DNA of 64,000 bases, taken from assembly GCF_014196295.1 (NCBI RefSeq), contig NZ_JACIDK010000006.1:62001-126000 (forward strand), read 5' to 3'. Below the pieces are notes generated by a model. It was not told the DNA's origin. It was given only the letters and a program-made list of their open reading frames with translations, and ran no database searches. A program made the translations under genes and the position numbers. Below are positions 25,560 to 34,778 of this stretch, in pieces. This stretch comes from Phenylobacterium haematophilum (GTDB lineage: Bacteria; Pseudomonadota; Alphaproteobacteria; Caulobacterales; Caulobacteraceae). Positions within the stretch are counted from its first letter, which is position 1. The number at the start of each line of letters is the position of its first letter.

Positions 25560-26819
25560 TCAGGGGTAGGGCGCGAGGATCATGTCCTTGCTGACCAAAA
25601 CACGCAGCGGCCAGCCAGCGCGCACCATCAGCGTTGGCTGGCGGTTGAGGTCGCGGCCGGTGATCTGCTGGCCCACTATCTGAGCGGAGTTGGCCACGCC
25701 GCTGCCGACGCTGTTGATCACCAGTCCGCCCGAGCTGCGCGTGCCCGCGTCCTGGGCTGCGGCCGCGCCGACGCTGAACAGCGTCGATAGCAGAACGCCA
25801 CGAGCGAGCTGGCCGAAGTGGCCATCGCGGCGGTCCTGCAGGCCCGCCGCCCCGCTCAGGTCCGCGCCGGTCATCGACCCGATGTTGATTGAGCGGCCGT
25901 CGGGCATGATGATCCGGTTCCAGGCCACCATCAGCCGGTTCTGACCGTAGGCGATCTGACTGTCGTACTGGCCGATCAGCCGCGATCCCTGCGGGATCAG
26001 GACGGTGCGGCCGGTGCGGTGATCGTAGACCGGCTCGGTGACCTGGGCGATCACCTCGCCCGGCAGATCCGAGTTCAAGGCCGTGATCAGCGCCGCCGGG
26101 ATGATGGCGCCCGCCTTCACCTCCCAAGGGCTGGCCGCCGGTCGAAGGGGGTTGAGAAGATAGTCTTCGGCGCGAGAACTCTGCGCGAACTGCACCTTGG
26201 CCGCTTGGCCATTGCCGGGCTGGACCTCGCCCGGCGCGGCCGCACCGCCGACCCCGCCGCCGGGCGCTGTGGCCGCGAGGGTCATCCCCGGGGCTGACGC
26301 CTGCGCTTGCGGCGGCGCCCCGCCGAAGAAGGGCCCCGATGCACGGGCGGCGATCGCTTGCTCCTGGGCGGCCTGCACCTGCGGATCGACGGGTGGGGGA
26401 GGGGGAGGGGGAGGGGCTGCGGCGACCGCCCCGCCCGCTGCAGGATCCACCGCCCCGGGGGCGAGAGCAGGCGGCGGCAGCCTGGCGAAGCCCGGCTGGC
26501 CAGGCCCGGCCTGGACGGTCGGATCGCCATAGCCGGCCGCGTAGCGGCCAGCGATCGCCGGGATCTGCGACGTGTTGGTGTCGATATTGGCCTGCTCGTC
26601 GACCGGGCGGGTCTGTGGGCGATGGGCGCCCCCGAACCCGACATAGAAGCCGAGCCCCACCAGGCCGGCCAGGACGGCGGCGCCGGCCAGCAGATAGCGA
26701 CGGTTCCACCGGGTGACCGGCGCGCGCGGAGCGGCGAGCACGCTCTCGGAAGACGCCTTCGGCTCCACGAGCGGCGGGGCCTGCGATTCGAGCGGCGGAT
26801 CAGGCGGAAGATGCGACAT
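25560..26819 (-). CDS. trbI: Conjugal transfer protein TrbI (VirB10-like)
   Basis: The protein has 419 residues. It forms part of the core complex spanning both membranes in the type IV secretion channel. A cytoplasmic proline-rich start precedes one membrane helix (LLAGAAVLAGLVGLGFYVGF, about residues 45-65). A Pro/Ala/Gln-rich periplasmic linker with a run of prolines follows, then the conserved C-terminal VirB10 domain (IIPAALITALNSDLPGEVIAQVTEPVYD, LIPQGSRLIGQYDS and RAGWPLRVLVSKDM). ATG 26819 lies four bases after the trbG stop and is preferred over the longer frame to 26879. Confidence 0.93.
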   Translation of the reverse strand: MSHLPPDPPLESQAPPLVEPKASSESVLAAPRAPVTRWNRRYLLAGAAVLAGLVGLGFYVGFGGAHRPQTRPVDEQANIDTNTSQIPAIAGRYAAGYGDPTVQAGPGQPGFARLPPPALAPGAVDPAAGGAVAAAPPPPPPPPVDPQVQAAQEQAIAARASGPFFGGAPPQAQASAPGMTLAATAPGGGVGGAAAPGEVQPGNGQAAKVQFAQSSRAEDYLLNPLRPAASPWEVKAGAIIPAALITALNSDLPGEVIAQVTEPVYDHRTGRTVLIPQGSRLIGQYDSQIAYGQNRLMVAWNRIIMPDGRSINIGSMTGADLSGAAGLQDRRDGHFGQLARGVLLSTLFSVGAAAAQDAGTRSSGGLVINSVGSGVANSAQIVGQQITGRDLNRQPTLMVRAGWPLRVLVSKDMILAPYP

Positions 26820-26823
26820 GACG

Positions 26824-27759
26824 TCAGCTCCGCTTGCCGGTGCGGGTGATGCGGACGACGGTCTGGCGCTTTTCGCCAAGCCGCAGCTCGGCGACGTCGA
26901 TCAGCCGGTCGACGACGTAGTAACCGTTCAGGTAGCGGTAGTTGACGAGCTGGGCCTGCCTGTCCGCGCCGATGACGAACAGTGGCGGCGCCTCGCTGGC
27001 CCCGAGGTTGGTCGGAAACTGGATGTAGGTCTTCAGGCCGTCATCGAAGACCCGCAGCGGCTGCCAGTTGGGCGACTTCGATTTGATCGGTCGGATGTCG
27101 TAGTCGAAGTGAAGCTGGTCCACGGCGAGCCCCGACGCCACCACCCCCCGCGCGTCGGCGGCCTTGGCCGCCTGGGCCTCGCGCGCCTCGTCCAGCGCGT
27201 AGGTCCAGTTGACCACGCTGGTGTAGGCTTCGCCCTCGCGGCTGACCGCCTCGAGCAGATAGGTCCGCTGGTCCGTGGTGAGGATCACATTGGTGCGCAA
27301 ACTCCCGCGCGTCGGTTTCAGCATCACCAGCACCTGCTCGGAAACGCCCGAGCCCTGCACAGTCTCGCCGAGCACCCAGCGCACCGTGTCGCCGGCCGCC
27401 TTCGAGATGAGCTTCTCGCCGGGCCGCAGGGCGATCACGGTCAGGAATCGCGGGCTCGTATTCACCGTGTAGAGCCGGCCGGGCTCGAAGGCGTAGTAGA
27501 GCGCGGCGTTGACATAGGCGCCGCTGGCGGGGAGGTCGCGGCTGTGCGCATTGGCGGAATAGACCGTGCGATATCCAGGCGCCGGCCGGGACCGCGCTGG
27601 ACGGGGCGCTGGCTTCGCCGCCACCGGCGGGGCCGCAGCTGCCGCCGCCGGCGCGGCGGGACGCTGGACCTGGGCCAGCGCAGGACCGGCCAGGGGCGAG
27701 AACGCCAGAACGGCCATGGCCGCGAGGGCGACGCGAGAATGCGGGTGAGTGAGGGTCAT
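26824..27759 (-). CDS. trbG: Conjugal transfer protein TrbG (VirB9-like)
   Basis: The protein has 311 residues. A signal peptide with cleavage near ALAQVQ and an Ala/Pro-rich linker precede two beta domains typical of VirB9/TrbG. Conserved stretches include VYTVNTSPRFLTVIALRPGEKL-like sequence and TTDQRTYLLEAVS. It contributes to the periplasmic/outer-membrane core of the channel with TrbI. ATG 27759 overlaps the trbF stop (ATGA); an in-frame extension to 27915 lies inside trbF and is not needed. Confidence 0.93.
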   Translation of the reverse strand: MTLTHPHSRVALAAMAVLAFSPLAGPALAQVQRPAAPAAAAAAPPVAAKPAPRPARSRPAPGYRTVYSANAHSRDLPASGAYVNAALYYAFEPGRLYTVNTSPRFLTVIALRPGEKLISKAAGDTVRWVLGETVQGSGVSEQVLVMLKPTRGSLRTNVILTTDQRTYLLEAVSREGEAYTSVVNWTYALDEAREAQAAKAADARGVVASGLAVDQLHFDYDIRPIKSKSPNWQPLRVFDDGLKTYIQFPTNLGASEAPPLFVIGADRQAQLVNYRYLNGYYVVDRLIDVAELRLGEKRQTVVRITRTGKRS

Positions 27760-28439
27760 AGCTCGCGACTCCACTGAAACGCGGTGATGTAGATCCCCAG
27801 AGGATTGGCCCGTAGCTCCGCCTCGTTCTTGGGCGGGTTGACCTTGGTAGTGAAAAGGCCGGTCCAGTTCTCGGTGAGGCCGCTGGCGCCGGCGTTGAAC
27901 GTCGTCTCGCGCCACTGCACTTGGTAGGTGTTCGGACTGCGGGGAAGCACGGAGACGATTTCGACATTGACCGCCTGCGTGCCGGCGTTGGCAAACGGGT
28001 CGTTGGCCTTGGCGTAGTCGTTGAGCTGGCCGATCGCGCCGCCGGCGACGAAGTGGTAGGCCCCCGTCCAGTTGTCCCGGATGACGATCGGATCGATGCT
28101 CTTGGATCGTGTCCGCCGGACCCAGTCGGCGAGGAAGTAGCCGATCTCGGCGGTGGCCGGCTGATAGGTCCGGCCCGCCAGCTCAATGCGGCCGGGGCGA
28201 CCGTATTTGTCGATCGGCACGACGTAGGTGGCGATGTTGGTGTTGGTCGATTGCCAGATCAGGCCGCCCACCGACAAGGCGGTGATCCCCATGCAGATGA
28301 AGGCCGCGAGCCGCCAGTTCTTGGCCTGAACGGTCGCTGAGCCGAGGCGCATGTCCCATTCGCGGGAGGCGCGGAGATAAGGGGTCTCCACCGGAGCCGA
28401 GCTGCCATAGCGGTCGTTGGGGCGCTTGAAGGGGTTCAT
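27756..28439 (-). CDS. trbF: Conjugal transfer protein TrbF (VirB8-like)
   Basis: The protein has 227 residues. A short cytoplasmic region (NPFKRPNDRYGSS) precedes one membrane helix (about residues 43-65) and a periplasmic NTF2-like VirB8 domain with YFLADWVRRTRSKSIDP and TYQVQWRETTF. It is an inner-membrane assembly factor of the type IV channel. ATG 28439 is used; the preceding in-frame codon TTG 28442 is a less likely start. It overlaps trbG by four bases and follows trbL by 14 bases. Confidence 0.93.
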   Translation of the reverse strand: MNPFKRPNDRYGSSAPVETPYLRASREWDMRLGSATVQAKNWRLAAFICMGITALSVGGLIWQSTNTNIATYVVPIDKYGRPGRIELAGRTYQPATAEIGYFLADWVRRTRSKSIDPIVIRDNWTGAYHFVAGGAIGQLNDYAKANDPFANAGTQAVNVEIVSVLPRSPNTYQVQWRETTFNAGASGLTENWTGLFTTKVNPPKNEAELRANPLGIYITAFQWSREL

Positions 28440-28453
28440 CAATCCAATCCGGT

Positions 28454-29788
28454 TCAGGCTTCGCGATCGGGATCGTCACCCCGCCGCGTCGCCGTTGCGG
28501 GCATCCCCGGCGTGATGTCGTTGGCCGTACTGGTGGCCGCCGCGAAGCTCCCCTCGGCTGCGGCCCGCACTCCGCTGCGGCGTTCGCGGGTTCGCGCCAC
28601 GGTGTCGGCCGCCGAAGGGGCTGGGGGAGGTGGCGGCGAGCCTTCGCCGCCGCCGTCGGCTTCTCCACTCGAGCGATTGGCGAACCGGCGAGCCGAAGCG
28701 ACGGCGCTCGAAACGGGGGCCCGCGCGAACTCGGCCGCGGCGCCGCCGAAACCGCCACCACCGCCGCTACCGCCGCCGCTCGGACCGCCACCTCCGCTCG
28801 GGGACCCACCGCCTGGCGGGATTGCGCCTGCGGCGGCTTGAGCGGCCGCAACCTTCTGGCCTCCAGCCGCCCAGCCGCCTGCCACGGCGCCGCCGATTGT
28901 CCGACCAGCGAGCGCAACACCGGCCACACCTGCCGCGACACCGGCCGCGCCCATGAGGCCGCTGCCGGCGCTGAGTTGCGGGCCGCCAGAAACTAGCGCC
29001 CCAGCGATCGCCGGGACTTTCAGCGCGAGCATCATCAGGAAAATGGCGGAAAGGAGCAGTCCGCATTCTTCGCCGATTGTAGGCTCAGCAGAGAGCGTGA
29101 AGGTCTTATAGATATTGATGCCGACGCCGAGGATTACACCGAGGGCCATCATCTTAAGGCCGACAGATACGACGTATCCGATAGCCCGCTCCGCCATAAA
29201 CGACGTCTGGGTGAGCACCCCAAACGGTACCGTGACAAACGCAATCAGAGTGACGAGATGGAACTCTATGATCGTGACCGCGATCTCGATCGCCAGAACA
29301 ATGAAAGCAAGCAAAATGCCGATAGCCGCGACGGCGGCGATTAGTATGGCGTCAATGTGCTGGAGAGCGCCGAAGCCAGCATTTTGCGAGGCAAGCTGGC
29401 CAATATAGTCGACCAGCTTCACGACAACCTGCATGCCAGCGTCGACTGCTGTCGTCGGAGCGTTTTTGAAATCGCTAAACGTCGAAGGCCCGCCGCCGGC
29501 CCTTAGGCCGAGCATGGCGAAGCCATTCACGACGGTGGCGCTCAGCGTCTGCCAGGAACTCACTAGCCAGGCGAAGAAGCCCACAAGCAGTATCTTGCGA
29601 ACAAAGCTCGCCATGATGTTTTGAGTTTCATCAATGGCCCAGAGGATCGCCGTCAGTGTGATGCTGATGACAACTAGCGTCGCCAGGATCGCCTGGACAT
29701 CGCCAGCGATCAGGCCAAAGCCACTATCAATTTGACCCGTGAAGCGACGAATAAACTCGTCCAACGCGGCTGGACTCGCGGTTGCCAT
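28454..29788 (-). CDS. trbL: P-type conjugal transfer membrane protein TrbL (VirB6-like)
   Basis: The protein has 444 residues. Five to six hydrophobic helices in the first 280 residues (for example ILATLVVISITLTAILWAI and IGILLAFIVLAIEIAVTIIEF) are followed by a low-complexity tail very rich in Gly, Pro, Ser and Ala (GGGSPSGGGGPSGGGS-type). This is the usual TrbL/VirB6 layout. It is an inner-membrane channel component. The nucleotide sequence of the hydrophobic part is visibly less GC-rich than its neighbours, possibly a sign of a different evolutionary rate or origin. Confidence 0.9.
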   Translation of the reverse strand: MATASPAALDEFIRRFTGQIDSGFGLIAGDVQAILATLVVISITLTAILWAIDETQNIMASFVRKILLVGFFAWLVSSWQTLSATVVNGFAMLGLRAGGGPSTFSDFKNAPTTAVDAGMQVVVKLVDYIGQLASQNAGFGALQHIDAILIAAVAAIGILLAFIVLAIEIAVTIIEFHLVTLIAFVTVPFGVLTQTSFMAERAIGYVVSVGLKMMALGVILGVGINIYKTFTLSAEPTIGEECGLLLSAIFLMMLALKVPAIAGALVSGGPQLSAGSGLMGAAGVAAGVAGVALAGRTIGGAVAGGWAAGGQKVAAAQAAAGAIPPGGGSPSGGGGPSGGGSGGGGGFGGAAAEFARAPVSSAVASARRFANRSSGEADGGGEGSPPPPPAPSAADTVARTRERRSGVRAAAEGSFAAATSTANDITPGMPATATRRGDDPDREA

Positions 29789-29809
29789 ATTACGTACTCG
29801 TAGATTTGA

Positions 29810-30019
29810 CTAAACCCCCTTCTCCCCCTTGAAGCCTCCTTGAACGGGCTTGTAGTAGTTGGGCGAGCAGGGATTTGTAGAGTCGTGAATACTGGGGTCC
29901 GGACACTTCTTATCCGTAACGGCTGGCTTGGTTGATTTCTCCGAAACCTCAGCCGGGCGTCCGCAAGAAGCCATCAGCGCGGCCATCGCGAACATAAGAA
30001 GGAGACGGCCGCGCAACAT
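29810..30019 (-). CDS. trbK: TrbK-like entry-exclusion lipoprotein
   Basis: The protein has 69 residues. A lipoprotein signal peptide ends in the lipobox LMASC, followed by a short polar mature part with two more cysteines. Position (between trbJ and trbL), size and lipobox fit TrbK, which blocks redundant conjugation into cells already carrying the element. The start ATG 30019 overlaps the trbJ stop (TGATG). The C-terminal tail (YYKPVQGGFKGEKGV) echoes the tail of TrbJ. Confidence 0.78.
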   Translation of the reverse strand: MLRGRLLLMFAMAALMASCGRPAEVSEKSTKPAVTDKKCPDPSIHDSTNPCSPNYYKPVQGGFKGEKGV

Positions 30020-30750
30020 CACAGGCCCTTGTCGCCGGCAAAGGAGCCGCGGACGGGAGTGTAAGCATTGTGGCGCTGTGACTCTGCGCGAGCGGCCACC
30101 GAGCCAGCCTGCTGCTGCGCTAGGATGGTTTCCTGGGTCCTAGCCTGCGCGATAAGGATGGTCTGCAGACCTTCCAGCTGGCCGCTCAGGGCGGCGAGAA
30201 GTTGGTTCGTGGCCTGGATGGCCGCGGTCTGGCCGGCCGCGCTCTGAGACGCAGCGACGGCGCTGGTCACGGCGTTGGCGGTCGTGGGCTGCGAACGGAC
30301 CAGCTGGTTCTGGACCGCCATCGAATCCTGGAGGGTCAGGCGGCTGTTGTCTTGCCAACTGCCATAGCGCTGCAGGATCTGCTGAAGGCTGTTGCCGGAC
30401 AGGCTCGACGGATAGAGCTGCTGGAATTGCTGGCCGATGTTCTGGCCATTGTAGCCGATCGCCTGCGCCTGCTGGAGGAGCTGGGTGGCCTGTTGGCTGA
30501 GCTGAGCCAGCGGCTGGGTTACGTCGGTCCCAAGCTTCTGAAGCATGGCCACCTGGTTGGTCAGCTGCGCCTGCAACTGCTCGATCTGCCGCAGGCTGTT
30601 GCTCACCTGAGAGACCATTTGGGCGATCGCCGCCGGATCATTGACGACCACACCCGGGAAAATCTGCGCCTGGGCCGGGGGCGGCGCGACCACCGAAGCG
30701 GGGAGCGCGAGAAAAGCGACGGCCGCGGCCGTGGTGAGAAGCCTACGCAT
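30019..30750 (-). CDS. trbJ: P-type conjugal transfer protein TrbJ (VirB5-like)
   Basis: The protein has 243 residues. A signal peptide with cleavage near AQAQIF precedes a long, mostly helical Gln/Ala/Leu-rich body with heptad-like stretches (QVSNSLRQIEQLQAQLTNQV). It is a periplasmic or pilus-tip minor component of the mating channel. It overlaps the upstream membrane-protein gene by eight bases and trbK by one. The C-terminus, YTPVRGSFAGDKGL, resembles the TrbK tail. Confidence 0.9.
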   Translation of the reverse strand: MRRLLTTAAAVAFLALPASVVAPPPAQAQIFPGVVVNDPAAIAQMVSQVSNSLRQIEQLQAQLTNQVAMLQKLGTDVTQPLAQLSQQATQLLQQAQAIGYNGQNIGQQFQQLYPSSLSGNSLQQILQRYGSWQDNSRLTLQDSMAVQNQLVRSQPTTANAVTSAVAASQSAAGQTAAIQATNQLLAALSGQLEGLQTILIAQARTQETILAQQQAGSVAARAESQRHNAYTPVRGSFAGDKGL

Positions 30751-31096
30751 GTGGAAACTCCCTTTGGCGCGAGGGCGGAAATGACTCCGGCGGCCAGATG
30801 TCGGCCGCCTCGGCGCGGACGAAGAGCGGCTCGGACACGGCGCGGAAGAGAACGGCCGCCCCGAACAGGACGAAGCCGGCGACCAGCACGAAGAAATTGT
30901 GGTGGAGCGTGGTGGTGAACACCGCCAGGAAGCCCGGCGCCGCGAGGCCGAGGAACATCAAACGGCGACGACGCACGGTTAGCAGCCAGCCGGACGGAAG
31001 ACGACGTGTAACGACGGTCAAGCGGGCAAGCTCGCGCTCGCTGAGGGGACGAGCGGCGATCAGCGCTGGAGCGTCTTCCGGGGTTGCGTTTTCCAT
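30743..31096 (-). CDS. Small membrane protein between trbE and trbJ
   Basis: The protein has 117 residues. An N-terminal soluble part (about 45 residues, basic toward the membrane) is followed by two hydrophobic segments, about residues 46-61 and 67-85. ATG 31096 overlaps the trbE stop (TGATG) and the gene overlaps trbJ by eight bases, so it is an integral part of the trb operon. It does not match TrbD, which is present separately. I do not know a named family for it. Confidence 0.7.
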   Translation of the reverse strand: MENATPEDAPALIAARPLSERELARLTVVTRRLPSGWLLTVRRRRLMFLGLAAPGFLAVFTTTLHHNFFVLVAGFVLFGAAVLFRAVSEPLFVRAEAADIWPPESFPPSRQREFPHA

Positions 31097-33567
31097 CAGG
31101 CGACCCTCGCGGCCGGCGGGGACGCCGATTCATCGAGGTAGGTCGCAACCTCGGTCAGGCCCCGAGCGGCGTAGAACCGCGCCGCGAAGCCCTCCCGGTC
31201 CTCCTGAAGCGCCGCCGTGATCGCCTGCTGGTCGCCGGGCGACGATGCTCCAACGGCCGCCAGCGCGATGGGGCCCAGGCCGAGCTCGAAGAGCCGGTTC
31301 CCGGCCGTCGACTGATAGTAATATTCGCGCTTCGGCGTGGCGCTGGCGATGATCCGGATCTGCTGGGCGTTGAGGCCGAAGCCTGTGTAGAGATCGGCGA
31401 TCTGCGGCGTGGGCGCATCCGGGTTCGGCAGGAAAATCCGGGTGGGACAGCTTTCGATCAGCGCCGGGGCGATCGAGGACCTCGCCACGTCGGCGAGGCT
31501 CTGGGTCGCAAAGACGACGGCGACATTGTATTTCCGCAGCGTCTTCAGCCACTCGCGGATCTTCGCCGCGAAGGCCCCCTGGTCGAGGAACAGCCAGGCC
31601 TCGTCGAGCACCAGCAACGTGGGCCGCCCATCGAACCGGCGCTCCAGCGTGCGGAAGATGTAGGTGAGCACCGGCGCCAGGGCGGCCCGGTTGGCCATCA
31701 GCTCGACCATCTCGAAGGTCTGCCAGACCGCCGCCTGCAGGCTGTTCTGGTGGGCGTCGAGCAGATGGCCGTGCGGGCCGCTGAGGGTGTAGGGCGCCAG
31801 AGCCGCCTTCACCGCCTGGTCCTGGACGGTGGCGGCCAGGAGCGTGAGGGTGCGTTGCTCGCGTGGGCCCGCGGCGAGGTTGCGCAGCCCGCTCCAGATC
31901 TCCTCCTTGACCTGGGGCACGATCGGTACGCCCTCAGCGGCGACGAGGTCCTCAACCCATTCCTGGGCCCAGGCGCGGTCTTCCGGTCCGTCGATGTCGG
32001 CGAGCGGCTGGAACGCCAGTTCGCTGGCGTCGCCGCCTAGAAAGAAGAATTGGCCTCCGGCCAGGAGGGTCGCCGCCCGCGAGCTCGCGCCCTTGTCGAA
32101 GAAGAAGACCTGCGCTTCGGGATAGCGCAGCCACTGCATGGCGATCGTATTGAGCAGAACCGACTTCCCAGACCCCGTCGGGCCGACCACCATGGTGTGG
32201 CCGACGTCGCCCTGGTGGAGGTCGAAACGGAATGGCGTTGTGCCGGCCGTCCGGGCGAACATGAGGGGAGGCTGCGTGCCCTTGTGGCCCCGCTTGAGGC
32301 ACTCCTCGGTCAGATGGGCGTTGCGGGTCGGGCCTGGCCAGATCGCCGACATCGGCATCATGTCACAAAGGTTCAGGGACGAGACGAGCGGCCGGCGCAG
32401 GTCCGCGTAGGCCTGGCCGGGAAGGCTGCCGATCCAGGCCTCCACGGCGTTGACGTCTTCGACCTTACAAACGAAGCCGGCGCGGTTGATGGCGCCTTCG
32501 ACTTCGCGGACGCGGTCGGCGAGCCGATCGGCGTCCTCGTCCATCAGCGTGACCGTGGGCGTGAAATAGCCGATCGAGGCGAAGTCGCCGCCGAGGATGG
32601 CCAGGGCCGCGTCGGCGTCGGCCGACTTGGCCGCCGCGTCAGGGTCTTCCAGGAGAGAAGGCTCGCGGGTGATCGCCTCCTTCAGCAAGGCGAGGACGCC
32701 CTTGCGCTTGGCGAACCAGCGCTTGCGGACTGTGGTCACCGCCCGCCGCGCATCTTCCTTGTCGAGCGGCAGGTAGCGACAGACCCAACGGTAGCTGATC
32801 CCCAGTTCGTTCAGGCGATCCAGCAGGCCGGGCGATGAAGTGGTCGGGTAAGCCCGCACGGAGATCGTGCGGATGTAGCGCTTGCCGAGCCGAGGGAAGA
32901 GCCCGCCCTGGAAATCGTCATCGGTCAGGAAGGCGTCGAGGTAGGCCGGTGTTTCCGGTGCCCGCACATAGTGGCGCTTGGTCGAGATGCAGCCGTGCAG
33001 GTAGGTCAGGGTCTCATCGTCGCTGAGCTCGCGGACCTCCGGCATGATGGCCGTCAGGATGTCGGCGATCTGGCGGACCGTGCCCTGGAAGTCGTTCAGC
33101 GCGGCGCGGTACATGCCCGCCGCGCCGCGACCGGAGGGGGCGTTTTCGAGAAGCAGGCTCTCGGCCGTGCTCACCGCCTCCTCTGGCGGCAAGTAGGTGA
33201 AGGTGAGGAAGTAGCGGCTCTCGAAATGGCGCTCCTGGGACTCGAAGGCGTCGCGGCGCTCGTTGTCGATCAGGTCCGAGACCGGATCCGGGAAGCTGCT
33301 GGAAGGATAATCCTGGGAGGCGGCGCGGAGCGCCTCGATGTGAAGACACCAGCGCGATCCGAGCCGGCGCAGCGCGTTGTTCAGTTGGGCGCGAACCGCC
33401 ACCAAGCCCGCTTCGGTCGAGCTGGCCAAATCGGGGCCGCGGAACGCGAGCGTCTTCTGGAAACTGCCATCCTTGTTGATCAGGAGGCCCGGCCCGATGA
33501 GCGCCACCCACGGCAGATGATCGAAGAGGCGGTCGGCTTTGGGACGGTATTCACGCAGGTACAACAT
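31096..33567 (-). CDS. trbE: Conjugal transfer ATPase TrbE (VirB4-like)
   Basis: The protein has 823 residues, normal length. An N-terminal CagE/TrbE/VirB domain leads to Walker A GPTGSGKS at about 461-468 and Walker B LLVLDEAWLF at about 649-658, with a motif FATQSLADVA downstream. It is the cytoplasmic ATPase that energises pilus assembly and substrate transfer. No frameshift is seen. With trbB absent, TrbE is the only channel ATPase encoded in the window. Confidence 0.95.
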   Translation of the reverse strand: MLYLREYRPKADRLFDHLPWVALIGPGLLINKDGSFQKTLAFRGPDLASSTEAGLVAVRAQLNNALRRLGSRWCLHIEALRAASQDYPSSSFPDPVSDLIDNERRDAFESQERHFESRYFLTFTYLPPEEAVSTAESLLLENAPSGRGAAGMYRAALNDFQGTVRQIADILTAIMPEVRELSDDETLTYLHGCISTKRHYVRAPETPAYLDAFLTDDDFQGGLFPRLGKRYIRTISVRAYPTTSSPGLLDRLNELGISYRWVCRYLPLDKEDARRAVTTVRKRWFAKRKGVLALLKEAITREPSLLEDPDAAAKSADADAALAILGGDFASIGYFTPTVTLMDEDADRLADRVREVEGAINRAGFVCKVEDVNAVEAWIGSLPGQAYADLRRPLVSSLNLCDMMPMSAIWPGPTRNAHLTEECLKRGHKGTQPPLMFARTAGTTPFRFDLHQGDVGHTMVVGPTGSGKSVLLNTIAMQWLRYPEAQVFFFDKGASSRAATLLAGGQFFFLGGDASELAFQPLADIDGPEDRAWAQEWVEDLVAAEGVPIVPQVKEEIWSGLRNLAAGPREQRTLTLLAATVQDQAVKAALAPYTLSGPHGHLLDAHQNSLQAAVWQTFEMVELMANRAALAPVLTYIFRTLERRFDGRPTLLVLDEAWLFLDQGAFAAKIREWLKTLRKYNVAVVFATQSLADVARSSIAPALIESCPTRIFLPNPDAPTPQIADLYTGFGLNAQQIRIIASATPKREYYYQSTAGNRLFELGLGPIALAAVGASSPGDQQAITAALQEDREGFAARFYAARGLTEVATYLDESASPPAARVA

Positions 33568-33662
33568 CGGGGCCTCAAGGCCTTGCGGTCAACAGACCTG
33601 CGCCCATCGCCGAGGCGGCGAGTCCGGACGTAGGCAGGGGGGAGGGGAGGGGCGGTCAGCCA

Positions 33663-33926
33663 TCAGGCGTCCAGATACGGTCGCTGACGAATGTGCCGCC
33701 CGAGGGCGTCGAAGAAGTAGGGATCGCGCTTGTTGAGCCAGTAGCAGACGGCGTGGATCGCTAGGCCGAGGGGCACGCCGATCAGCGGAACCTGGAGGCC
33801 GAGAGCAAGAACGGCGGTGAGCGTGCCGTTGAGGACCGCGATCATTCGCGGGACGCCGGCGATGGTCACCGGCTCGGCGAGCGAGCTGTGGAACCCGATC
33901 TCGAACCCATCCACGAGCGAGGCCAT
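33663..33926 (-). CDS. trbD: Conjugal transfer protein TrbD (VirB3-like)
   Basis: The protein has 87 residues. It has the VirB3/TrbD pattern: a polar start with GFHSSLAEPVTIAGVPR, then two close hydrophobic segments (LNGTLTAVLALGLQVPLIGVPL and following), and a C-terminal NKRDPYFFDALGRHIRQR. It is an inner-membrane pilus assembly factor. ATG 33926 overlaps the trbC stop. The 95-base gap to trbE is unusual, since these genes normally overlap. Confidence 0.9.
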   Translation of the reverse strand: MASLVDGFEIGFHSSLAEPVTIAGVPRMIAVLNGTLTAVLALGLQVPLIGVPLGLAIHAVCYWLNKRDPYFFDALGRHIRQRPYLDA

Positions 33927-34273
33927 CAGAATGCCGCTCCGGCGGTCATGTTGAAGAACGAGGTGATGAAGGTCGTCGCGGTGAAGGCGATGGCCAGGCC
34001 GAAGACGATGCCGATGCCGCGGCGCAAGACCGAGCCGCCCTCTGAGAAGGCGAAGCCCAGGCCGGTCAGCACGATGGCGATGATGCCCACCGCCTTGGCC
34101 ACCGGCCCCGACAGCGACTGCATGATCGTCTCCAGCGGCGTCTCCCAGGGCATGGCGGTGCCGCCGCCGGCGGCCCAGGCGGGACCGGCGACGAGCATTG
34201 CGATGCCGGCGACCATGACCGCCGTTCGCAGATTGCAGCGGCCCTCGGCCGCGCTGAATGAAGTGAAGGCCAT
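33926..34273 (-). CDS. trbC: Conjugal transfer pilin TrbC (VirB2-like)
   Basis: The protein has 115 residues. A long signal sequence with cleavage near AWAAGG precedes two hydrophobic helices (VAKAVGIIAIVLTGLGFAF and IGIVFGLAIAFTATTFITSF) separated by a short basic loop, the VirB2/TrbC pilin plan. It is now the first gene of the trb run; trbB, which should precede it, is missing. Confidence 0.9.
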   Translation of the reverse strand: MAFTSFSAAEGRCNLRTAVMVAGIAMLVAGPAWAAGGGTAMPWETPLETIMQSLSGPVAKAVGIIAIVLTGLGFAFSEGGSVLRRGIGIVFGLAIAFTATTFITSFFNMTAGAAF

Positions 34274-34778
34274 CGTCGAGCGCTTTCCTGAGCGTAGCCC
34301 CGAACAACTCGGGCTACCCAGGATTGAGTCGCAAAGCGCGGGTGGTCAAGGACTCTTATGCCACTAACCGCCCACGAGGTGCGTTTTTATCCATAAACGC
34401 CCATTGCTAAGCTTATGACGATGGGCAAGGCTCGGCGCGCGGATTGCTCCGATTCAGAAGAGGGCCGGTTGTCCGAAGACATTATGACCGAAACGGGGCA
34501 GGAATTCCAACCAAAGGCTAGTCAGCGCCCCTAAGCTTAGCCGTTCACGCATCACAATGTCCCGCCTTTATTATATAGTTAAAGCTCGATAACCAGCATC
34601 AGGGCAGGGTAGGCCTCAAGTGCTCACCTATCTGTAGTGCTTCCCATGATTAGAACCTTCGATCGGCGTTCTCCGGCTCAGGGGAGTAACCGAGACCATC
34701 TGAGCCTCAGGGCCCCACAACGAAGCTCAGCCTCGGCCTGGAGGCCCTGGCGAAATTGAAGTTGTTGCGGGCCCGCCG
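34274..34778. other. Gene-free junction between trb cluster and metal island
   Basis: No gene is supported. The stretch is visibly more AT-rich in places (around 34560-34590). A short hairpin (GCGTTT...AAACGC near 34380) is visible. This is where trbB and traG would be expected, so it is probably the scar of a deletion or insertion joining the element backbone to the cargo. The trbC promoter must also be here. Confidence 0.45.

Noticed and set aside
25264..26709. 481-residue minus frame running through trbI and DUF2274
   Set aside because: Only its last 82 codons are a real protein (DUF2274, from ATG 25512); the rest is out of frame with trbI, which has clear VirB10 motifs.
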